Shown here in pieces: positions 50,775 to 60,000 of a stretch of DNA of 60,000 bases. A program made the translations under genes and the position numbers. The notes beneath the pieces were generated by a model that was given only the letters and a program-made list of their open reading frames with translations, did not search any database and was not told where the DNA came from. Positions within the stretch are counted from its first letter, which is position 1, and each line of letters starts with the position of its first letter. The DNA comes from Symsagittifera roscoffensis. Lineage: Eukaryota; Xenacoelomorpha; Acoela; Convolutidae. The DNA lies in assembly GCF_963678635.1 (NCBI RefSeq), contig NC_087062.1, positions 6,686,193-6,746,192 on the forward strand, given 5' to 3'.

Positions 50775-50864
50775 ACCGTTAAGGGAGAAGATATGTTTGT
50801 TTATGACGCAGCAGCAGCGGTTTTACCTGGCGAGACAACAGAAAATCTAAACTTTAATTCAATA
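50775..50864 (+). CDS. Candidate cassette exon of the SLC4A11-type gene, low confidence
   Basis: A strong acceptor (AACTTTTTTCAG, ends 50774) precedes 30 open codons in phase 0 (TVKGEDMFVYDAAAAVLPGE...), followed by ATA|GTGAAC as a usable donor, also phase 0. It lies between micro-exon 9 (leaves in phase 0) and the last exon (enters in phase 0), so it could be inserted into the third extracellular loop without shifting frame. If the donor is not used, the frame stops three codons later. I recognise no homology for it. Confidence 0.25.
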
Positions 50865-53800
50865 GTGAACTAATTTTTGCAAATTTGCTTCGCTCCCATA
50901 TTTTTTGTGTTACATATCCGAAATATTTTCTGGTCACGCCTTCAGTGATAAATAAATACTAATTTTTATGAAGGAGAGCTTGCAAAAAAGGTTGTTTTTT
51001 TTTGCTAAATTTTTCGACGTCAAAGAATTCCTGTGGCTAATTCGGTGATGCCAGATGTCCAATTTGTAGGACTCGTAAATTAATTGTACTGATTTATAAT
51101 TGATTGCTGACTAAGAACAGTAGAAACGCTGAACCAAATAATAAACCCCGTTATTTATGGTAGTTAAACAGCTGAGGTACAGTTCATTACTGTAGTGATT
51201 TTTTCGTTTGGCCTTTCATTTTGGCTTATCGTATCGTAAAAACAATAAAAAAATATATGATGTAAGAAAAAAGTAGGAGACATTTTTTGGAAACGTAATG
51301 AAAAAATTTTAAGAGCTTGCTGTATCTGACTTAAATTACCTTTGGGACTAGTAGTAACATGCCGCAAATACTCGGAATGTAATCAAGTTAAATTTTGTGC
51401 CATGTCGAAAAGTAATTGAAAAGCTCTTGTCACCAATAAATCACAAACAAGGAAAACTGGACGGAGATAATTAGCAACCTTCTTTTCTACCAAAATTTAT
51501 CACCCCTGAAGATGAAAATTTCTGAATAAGCATGTCAAATGAACGCGACTAGGAGTGTCTAAAAATGAACAAATTGTTGACATATGTCTTCATGTTCTAA
51601 TGGAAATGTGGCCTTTAATGGTGAAGAATTAATGACCTTTAAGCCTGCAGAAATGTCTCGAAATGTCGAAGTTGAAGTGCAAATTCAAAATTTATGACAG
51701 TGTTTTTTTTGCTTCCTAAGCACGTGGAAGTTTACTTACGGTTAGGGAAGTATGAAATTTAATTTAAAAACTGAAAGTATGAAATTGAATCTAATATGTG
51801 GCGTTTCTTGAAAATTTAGAAGTAATCAGCTTTTGTATCGACCTTCCTGAAATTTATTTCAATTCCACAGTATTTTGATTTTTCAATTTCAATTCACTTA
51901 ATCCGTGATTAACTTGGTAGATTGAGTTTGTTTCTTGTTTTTTTTTCTGTAAATTGAAATTATTCTTGAATCCTGCGGCTGAAAATAGCGAGAAATTAAG
52001 AAGCACCCTGTCTTTTCTTTGTTTTTTGTTTCACCTTTTCAATTATGGGTTGAATGAGTTTTATCTTTAACAAAGAAAGAGGCTGGGAGGAATTTTGACA
52101 GTAGGGAAAACTCGACCAAATTGCTAGAAGATCTGTTTGATTAGAGTTGAATCAACTACAGATAAGCGTATTTGTCTTAGTTGCACGAGGGAGCTTTAGC
52201 TTTACTCAACGGAGTCTCTGAAAAGATTACTAATTAATGAATTTTTTATCCTATCTCCCGAGGTAAAAAACTGATGTCTTTTCATTTTTCCGATTTGGTC
52301 AGATTAGTCAATTTGGTCTGATTTGGGGGGGGGGGGGGGGGGGGGGTGAAAACAAGTGTGAACCTTGTGTTTGGATCAAGTACAATATGATCATTTTGCT
52401 TCTTTAAATAGAAATTGAGCTTCTGATAAACGTCTCGACAATATTTTTTGCTGCGCTCTTTATCTTGATGAAAAGCGAAGACGCACCTTAAGTTTTCAAC
52501 AAAAAAATCCCGGAACCAAACTAGCACTTTTATCGAAACTTTCATGAAGTTTTTGGGCAAACATGTTACTGTTAGGGGGGGGGGGGTAGTTGGAGGGGAG
52601 AAGGAGACAGTTAGGGTGGGGATTGGGCTTCACTAGTATTTCACTTTCAAAAGTTATTAGCTTGAGTTAAAGTAACGGTTAGTTGCATAGAAAAATAGCT
52701 TTTCAGTTTAATTTTATTTCAGTTTAATTTCAACACATTTTATCTTTATACTTTACCTTATAAAATAAATCGATGAGCCATTAAATTGCAATTGAGTTGA
52801 AGTTTAAAATGAGGAGCAACAGAGGAAAGTAAAAACAGACTGGGAATGTATTAGCTGTGCAAACTTCTTTTGTTTGATGTCAGCTCTCTTTCCGTTATTC
52901 ACAGAGTGGCTCATTTTTTAAATTAAATTGCAGATGCTCAAGGGAAAAGCAAGGATTCTTATGTCCTAAAAGATCGGCTATAACTTATATTTGCCAACTT
53001 CAAAAAATATCAAAGAGAGCCCAAAACTGTCGATTTTGTTGCGTCAGTTGTTTGGGAAAATATTGCAATATTGTTGTTGTTTTTGTTCCGACCACTTCAC
53101 GATTTGAAGGGAGGGAAGGAATTATGCCATAGGGTGTATTTTTGAACCTAAGTTTTGACTACCTCAAAAAAAGCTTGTAAGGGATCAAGTCTAGTATTAT
53201 ATTGAAGCCCTTTCAAGCGTGATTCAGATTCAAATAAAAATCAGTGTCGAGAAAAAATGGTCTGAATCTTTCCGATTTCCTGTCAAAATTTCACATTATT
53301 CGGTGAAATGGACAACACAATTTTGATGGCGCTGAAATAAACTTTTTCTAACCCGTGATGATGTTTCTATTTAAGTTTGCATACGATTTTCAATTGTTTT
53401 TTTTGCCATATATGGTTTAGGTCATTGCGCAAAAGGGAAAAAATTTTGGCTGTTTTAAAAAAGATTATCGACGAAAGTTAATCTTAGAAAAAAATACCCC
53501 GATGTTTCTCCTCTTTGCTTTTGTTCGTTCCAGTTTATTTCGAAGAAATTAGCAAAATATATCAGCTTGAGGTGTATTTTTTAAGAGTCGATGAATCTAG
53601 TGAAGACTTTTATAGAGGCCGTGATTTTTTTAAAGCTCAAATTTGATTTTTCGAGGTTTGACTTTTGATTTTGTTTCAAATTCAACTCATATCTTTTGTT
53701 AAAAACAACATAACTGTTTAGAAACGACTTAAATTTGAACACGTATTATTTGCTAATGGCTACTGGAGGAGGAGATGATCCAAGGAAAAGGACATGCTTG

Positions 53801-56800
53801 GATTTTTTAGTCAATTTTCGACTTCTTTACTAAGCATTTTTGACGGATGTTTTTCAAATCATCTGAGAAATGTTCTTGTCAGGTCAATTTAAAAAATATA
53901 TTTCACCTGTGATCATTTTTTGTTAAGTTATGGGGGTTTGATAATAGCTAATTTGGGCTAATTAATGCGAGATATAATGCGTTCTTTTAACACGCGCAAG
54001 CGGCAAATTAAGGTGTTCCAAATTGAATTGAGGCCAGCAATTTAGTCTTTCAAAACTATAAGAGACGCTAAGCACACCTTATGTATCTTACATAGTATAT
54101 AAGGGGGGGGGGGGGGGTGATAAAATGAAGAAAAAATTTAATAAATGTTCCCTAATAAATATAGTTTCAAAACTTATTTGAGACCCATTCAAAAGCAATC
54201 GAAACATCTAGGGATTTGTCTTTTTTATTTGAGCAGTCTCTTTTGTGCATGGTGGGGTGTTATTTTTCAGACTATTGTTGGCTTTCAAACTAGCCATTTT
54301 TGAGGGGAGTTTGTATAATTACTTGCAAATACGCAAGATAATTGGTCATATTAAGTCCATATACGAATAAAATTACAATGCTTACTATTTGAGATTGGAT
54401 GTTGGGGTAGAAACAATTCAAAATATTACGAAACTTTATTTAAATATGGTCGTCAAAGGGGTAGGCGGTGACCCCTCCTTTCAGGTTTTCAACCCCCTGA
54501 TCACACTAAGAGTCGACCTGTAGAAAATTATTTAAGGCGACTTCGGCGCTAAAATGTAATCTATCTATTATATATTTAAATGCGGGCTTCACTATCTCGC
54601 CATGTTTAAGCTTTTTCAACGTATTATTTTTGCATGTTTAAGCTATATCGTATATTGCAATGGTTAAGAAATTTTTTTCGGTTTTCCAATTTGATTTTAG
54701 TGGTTATTTTAACGAGTTTAAATTAAGCAGCCCAATATCGAATTAGGGGTTTCGAGTTTGGCCTCCAATTTTGAATGCCCGAATCATTTTAGTTTAAGAG
54801 ATAAGACGATTTTTGAGATTTTTTCAAAATTTTTCGGAAAATTCAAATAACAAAATAATTTAAAAAACTTGAAGTTCCCAACCCTGTAGTTGGGTGCTGT
54901 CAGAGTACTCTAAGGAGTTACAAATCTTGCCTCCAAATATGACTGTTCAAATCCTTGTAGTTTTCGAGATATGACGTTTTTTGTGATTTTTTCAAAATTT
55001 TTCAGAAAACTTGAAATATTATTGGTTTTTAAAAATCTGAAATTCCCGGCACTGTATTTAGGTCCTGTCAGAGTACTCTCAAAGATTGCGAATCTTGCCT
55101 CCAAGTATGACTGCTCAATTCTTTGTAGTTTTCGAGATATGACGTTTTTGTGATTTTTTCAAACATTTTCAGAAAACTTAATTTATTATTATTCTTTAAA
55201 AATCTTAAATTCCCAACGCTGTATTTAGGTCCTGTCAGAGTACTTTCAAGGATTGCGACTCTTGCCTCCAAATATGACTGCTCAATTCTTTGTAGTTTTC
55301 AAGACGTGACGTTTTTTGTGATTTTTTTCAAAATTTTTAGAAAGTGTAAATTAATTATTTTTCAAAATTTGAAATTCCCAACGCTATAGTTCGGTGTTGT
55401 CAGGGTTTCTAAAGAGTTGCAAATCTTGCCACATGCGATTGCTAAACGAGACTGCTCAAATGCTTTTAGTTTCCGAGATGTGACGTTTTTTGATTTTTTC
55501 AAAAATTCTCAAAGAACTTATCTACAACGAAATTCAAAAAATTTGAAACTACTAACCTTATTGTCAGTGTACACCCAGGCGTCTCAAATCCTGCCTTTTG
55601 ATATGAATGCTCAAATCCTTTTAGTTTCCGGGATAAGATGTTTTTTCAATTTTTTTTCGGGAAACTTAGGTGTTAAAAAATTCACAAAGTTTTGGATTCC
55701 TAACCCTATAGTAGGGTGCTCTCAGTGACTCTCAGCGGTTGCAAATCTGGCCTCCAAATTTCTCGAGAGGCCCATTAAGTTAAATTTAAAAGTTCGAAAT
55801 TACCAACCCTGTAATTGGATGCAGTCAGAGTACACTAAAAGTTTGCAGATGTTGTTTCCAATATAAGCGGTTTTTCATGAGTTGCCGAAAAATTTCGAAG
55901 CACCGAAGGTGCGTTAAACGCTAGTAATTTTAATGTAAAATCGCGCGCCAAGAACGCTATTTTCTGCTCAAAACCCTCCATAACGTATCGTAAACGGGAT
56001 TCTTTTTTTATTATGTGCTACTCGGAGAGCAGCCTGGTCTAGTGTTTAAGTCCGCAATTATTCAAATAAATAGTACAATTAAATAGTGCAATTAAATAGT
56101 AAACCCTACCTGATTGAAACGCGAGGAAAAAGTTTTCTGATTCTTGACTAAGGCTAATAACAGGTCAAAAATTTAATTATAAATTGTTCACTTATAAAAT
56201 AAAACAAGAGAATTTTTAATTTAGTCTGAAATGGCGTAGGTGTATTTCTGTCCCCTTAGTGCTGAAAGTCTAACAAAGGACTTGAAGAGTAATTTTATTG
56301 TTTGTTCCTTCCCAAAAAGAGGAGAAAAAATTACTCAAAAAGGTATTTTGCTGTTTTTAATACTTTTTTGTTTGAAATAAGCTTTAGATGATAGTAAAGC
56401 TTTTCAATTCAATGGTTTTTTTAAAAAAAAATAAGTAAACGTGCCTTTTGTTTTTTTTTATTGACTTTCTGAAAAGATGAAATAAGAATCCAGCTTATAT
56501 CAAAATGAATCAAAAGCTCTGTCATTGGTTTGGAATTGAAGAGTGTGATTTAATTTTAAAAAAATCAGCGCCAGTAACTAATAGTATTTACTGTGGATAT
56601 CCTATCCTTATTATGGTTTGGAGTTTTTGTATCATTTTGTATCTGTAGGCCGTTAAGTAGCTTTTCTGCTTTGATGAATAATTTATAATCTCCGATAGGC
56701 TTCTATGGTAATGTTAGAGGAAAACTTCAATTTATCACAACTAACTCATACTATAGTCTCATAATTAAAAGAGGAATTTTGAAGCTTAGGGATTTACCTT

Positions 56801-57859
56801 CGGGCTATATCTAGTGAAAGAAAGGCGCTACTTGACCGCCGGGAAACTCAGTTGAAGAAAGATCTGTGAAGCTGGAAGTTGAAATCGATAACGAATTTGT
56901 AGATAACCCAAATGATCTTTTTCAAGCTTTCCTACTGTTGCTAACAGTCGAGAAATTTCTTGTAATTCGAGTTTGATCTATCATGAAATTAACACCAATA
57001 TAACTTGCTGACTCGAATATTGCTGTTGTTTGCTTTTGGGAGAAGTTACACTTGGCTCTTGATTTAAACTTAACGCTAAAATAATCCAGAATGGCCTGAA
57101 CCAAATTCCATTTGACAGATTGCGGCAGAAAACAGCATGTTTTTGACTATTTATGATCCAATGATAGTATGATAATCCAAGATTTAATGTACCATTTATG
57201 TGAATTATATCATTTGGCAAATAAAGTTGTCTGGGGCTAAATTTTGATGATTGTTTATGATTTCAGATCGAAAGGCTTCGAGGAAAAACAATTACGTAAA
57301 CCCAGTTCTCCAAATAAAATGGCAAAATTTATGAAAGTTACACTTAAGCGGCATTTTCTGTCCATTAACTTTATTCACTGAAATGCCTTTTTTGGCAACG
57401 CACCGAAGTTGGTGAAAATTGACGTCAAAAAAGGATTGGCGGTAGCTGTGCAAGTAGCTCAGAATGTTTCGGCCACAATAATTGAAATCAAGAAATCAGA
57501 AAAAAAAATTTTAAACTGTATCTTTGTTTCCCCAAGATTCTGTTTTTTTCACTAAAGTAACAAACAGTCGAATTATTTGAAAAAAAATTAAAATTGAGTT
57601 GTAATTTGATAAAATATTGTATAAATTAGAGCAAAATTAAATTGAGAGTTCAGTCTCAACGTGTCATTTGTAATTTTCGTGTCATTTAGTCTGAAAACGG
57701 AAATTAGTCTGTAACCGATTCACCTTCAATTGGGTTTTATAAAATACCGCGCTTGAAACCTACGAGTTTCACTTAGGTACTTTTAAGTGAGGCAGAAGTT
57801 TGTGAAGTAGTCGGAATAATAATTTAAAATTCTTCGGATTTATTAATTTTTCTGTTCAG
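50865..57859. other. Large repeat-rich intron before the last exon
   Basis: No exon is recognised. It contains G tracts at 52325-52346 (22 bases) and 54103-54117, a family C fragment (about 53140-53300), family A (about 53580-53710), a reverse family B copy (about 53880-54260), the tandem array at 54740-55870, and a tRNA-like box A (GCCTGGTCTAGTGTTTAAG) at about 56038. Confidence 0.55.
54740..55870 (+). repeat. Tandem array, period about 167 bp, about seven units
   Basis: The phrase CAGAGTACTCTNAAGGATTGC followed by AATCTTGCCTCCAAATATGACTG, then TAGTTTTCGAGATATGACG, recurs. Unit starts include 54903, 55071, 55238 and about 55403 (spacings 168, 167, 165), with more diverged units on both sides. 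The middle three units are the most alike. The period is in the nucleosomal range common for satellites. Open frames inside it are repeat artefacts. Confidence 0.88.
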
Positions 57860-58817
57860 GAAATATTTCTTCTGGCGTTGCTGCTGATGTTGGGAACCCT
57901 GTGGCTGGGAGTCACTCTCTTCAACTTCACCAAGAGTCCTTATCTGGACTCGACCAAACGAGTACTTCTTGCAGACTACGCGCTACCATGGTGCTGTTCT
58001 CATTTTCTCATTCATCGGCAGCTATTGCGCAAAAGATATCAACTCGCCTACTATTGAAAGTGACGATGAAAGTGAGAAGTACTTCGAGATCCCAGACATC
58101 GCTGGACTGAGCATCGGTGGATGGCTGGTGGCAGTCGCCATGGGATTCTGTCTTTCTATTCTTTTCTTCATTGATCAAAACATATCCGCATCTTTCGTGA
58201 ACAACCCCAAAAACAACCTCAAAAAGGGACCAGCGTATCATTTGGACCTTCTGGTTCTGGCTGTCATCAATGCAGTGCTGTCGATTTTTGCACTTCCCTG
58301 GATCCACGGTGCCTTGCCTCACTCCCCGCTGCACGTGCGTGCGCTCGCGGAGTTCGAAGAGCGTATGCAACAGGGTGTTATGACAGACGTTGTCGTGAAA
58401 GTTCACGAGACGAGACTGACTTCAATTCTGGCCAATGCATTAATCGGAGTCTCGATTTACATGTTTCCAACTCCTATCGAATACATCCCTGTACCGGTCT
58501 TGGATGGCGTGTTGTTGTACGTTGCGGCGGTGTCTCTTCTTGGAAATGAGTTTTTTGAGCGTCTGCTGTTGTGGGTGACGGAGCAAAGCGCCTACCCCCC
58601 AAACCATTATGTCAGACACGTGACACAAAAGAAGATTCACCTGTTCACCTTTCTACAGGTCCTGCAACTGTTAATCCTATGTGGTCTCGGGTTTGCCCCC
58701 CTTTCCTACCTGAAAATGGTGTTTCCAGTTGCCCTTGGAGCTTACATGCCGATCCGCCATTTCCTGTTCCCGAAAATGTTCGAACAGCAATACCTGGACG
58801 CCTTGGATGGTCATTAG
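57860..58817 (+). CDS. SLC4A11: SLC4A11-type gene, last exon: TM6 to C-terminus, with one frame discrepancy
   Basis: The acceptor is TTCTGTTCAG (ends 57859) and the stop TAG is at 58815-58817. It opens with LLALLLMLGTLWLGVTLF..FTKSPYLD, close to the SLC4A11-specific LGTLWLG...KKSPYL pattern. It continues through FFIDQNISASFVNNPKNNLK, GPAYHLDLLVLAVIN, LPWIHGALPHSPLHVRALA (HSPLHVRALA is characteristic of SLC4A11), VHETRLTSI, PPNHYVRHV and KKIHLFTFLQVLQLL. The protein is a plasma-membrane SLC4 member; SLC4A11 proteins in vertebrates conduct H+/OH- and respond to ammonia rather than carrying bicarbonate. The frame shifts by one base near 57992: ...ADYALPW is in one frame and AVLIFSFIGSY in the next, and removing one base would make a continuous match. 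Confidence 0.93.
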
Positions 58818-59045
58818 AGTCCGATTGAAAACTGTGAATTCTTTTATACGAGCTTCAATTGAAAACTAAACAGAGATTTAGATTTACTTACACGGACATT
58901 CACTTGTATATTGTTAAATAATTATGAATTAAGTTGATCGTATGTGAGGTAATTTGAGCTTTATATTTTGTTGGACGAGTTTTATTTTCATGACCAAAAA
59001 CAAATGGAAGTAATTTGTAAAATTTCAGTTTTGTGTTGAATTAAA
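58818..59045 (+). other. SLC4A11-type 3' UTR with a polyadenylation signal
   Basis: An ATTAAA hexamer at 59040-59045, about 220 bases after the stop, is the best polyadenylation signal; no AATAAA is closer. The UTR is AT-rich and shows no other feature. Confidence 0.5.
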
Positions 59046-60000
59046 GATGATAGTACTCAATTTTGTCGATCACATTTTGGGCAATGCGTAGCAAAATTTC
59101 TTCCAGTCTCAATTAGTAATACAAGCCGTAGCGGATTGGGCGCCCTCATTTCAGGGATTCGATCCTCTGCCGACCCAAAGAGTCCCCCTTTGGGGCTATA
59201 TTTTAAGACAAATTTTTGGCTGACCGACCTTTTTTTAATGGTTTTCTAAAGGCGTCTTTGGCGCGAAATTATTCTAATTTTGAGGGAAAGCCCGCGCCGA
59301 AAAAAAACGCGGTCAAAATATTTCAGGTCAAAATTTTTCAAAAAATCCCCAAAATCTCCTGTTTCTGCAAGTTTTATCAGAATTTTGCTTGCTTTTAGAA
59401 TAGAATACAAGCGAAGAATTCAGAGTGTGATTCTGTACTTAGAGCCAACTTCTCAAAATTGTTGCTAAATAGCTTATTATCGGTAGATCTTGCTGTTCTG
59501 GTCATAGTAAGAGAAAAAATTGTGAATTCAGGTGTGTTTTCATGCAAATCCGGGCATACAAAGACAGTTAAACTCCAGATGGAGTTGCATTAATAGCCAT
59601 ATCAAAGCACGTTAAGTTTTGATTCGATATGCAATGCAATCAAAAACTATACATACGCTGTGTATTTTCAGCTGTATTTTCTTGCACCACAGAGCAAATG
59701 ATTTAAATGTAATTATTTAACACGCTATGATTTAGTCAGCGAAAGGGCAACAGAACGATGGCGGCTTGGTCTTTTTTTATATCATTATCGAGTTGGAATA
59801 ATCATGTTCAAATTACATGAAATAACATGAAAGTGCCCTTTTACCTGATTGGTAATATAAATTGTGCAGAAAAGGTGGGGTAATAAAAGAGGGCAAATAT
59901 ATATAAATAGCGACAAAAAAAAATAAAAAATGTATAAAAAAAGAAAAGCTGTGAAGAGAAAAAAAGAAAACAAGAAAATAATTTTGAAAATAAATATTGT
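59046..60000. other. Right flank, repeat-rich, no gene
   Basis: A piece of the hAT-like family interior (GTAGCGGATTGGGCGCC and GGGATTCGATCCTCTGCC) lies at about 59128-59400, compare 39880-39980. The rest is AT-rich with no credible frame. Confidence 0.5.

Noticed and set aside
54910-55389. Repeated small frames on both strands
   Set aside because: They are products of the 167-bp array; each unit yields the same frame.
1-60000. CRISPR array or bacterial operon
   Set aside because: No short regularly spaced repeats with unique spacers were seen, and the genes are spliced animal genes. The ATGA overlaps are inside a retroelement.

Overview
The window looks like nuclear DNA of an invertebrate animal. 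It has spliced genes with GT-AG introns, AT-rich introns full of interspersed repeats, and a Cys-loop receptor with the metazoan PAR anion-channel motif. I cannot name the phylum. Two host genes are visible. One is a plus-strand SLC4A11-type solute carrier gene with ten readable exons from 8399 to 58817. The other is a three-exon minus-strand gene for an anion-type Cys-loop (pentameric ligand-gated) receptor, 43120-47207, lying entirely inside the last large SLC4A11 intron.

The outstanding object is a complete, very young LTR retroelement of 18.9 kb (14864-33780) inside the third readable SLC4A11 intron, in the same orientation as the gene. It has 410-bp LTRs that differ at one base, TG...CA ends, a 4-bp target duplication (CTAG), a primer-binding site, and one open 2740-codon Gag-Pol frame of Ty3/gypsy order (CCHC knuckle, DSGA protease, YLDD reverse transcriptase, RNase H, DD35E integrase, GPY motif). 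It is about twice the usual size because it carries extra frames: a basic 155-aa frame ahead of gag, two tiny membrane-protein frames, a 377-codon frame with no methionine codon, an 872-aa membrane glycoprotein-like (env-like) frame, and a 603-aa orphan frame. Neighbouring frames overlap at stop/start junctions (ATGA twice; ATG 10 bases upstream of a TAA once). A textbook 79-nt intron has its donor on the stop codon of the 603-aa frame. A structured non-coding 3' region follows.

Layout: 1-8398 has dispersed repeats and a decayed minus-strand LINE (EN and RT remnants). 8399-12778 holds three exons for the SLC4A11 N-terminal extension and the start of the cytoplasmic domain. 12779-34121 is an intron with a short tandem array and the retroelement. 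34122-39227 holds five exons (rest of the cytoplasmic domain and first membrane segments). 39228-43056 is an intron with nested inverted-repeat transposons and a long foldback. 43057-43085 is a 29-nt micro-exon. 43086-57859 is an intron with the nested receptor gene, several repeat families and a ~167-bp tandem array. 57860-58817 is the last exon, followed by a 3' UTR and repeat-rich flank.

Each host gene contains one net single-base frame discrepancy inside an otherwise conserved exon (near 57992, and between about 44682 and 44530). Assembly indels are the simplest explanation, but real lesions cannot be excluded from sequence alone. The retroelement has no such disruption.
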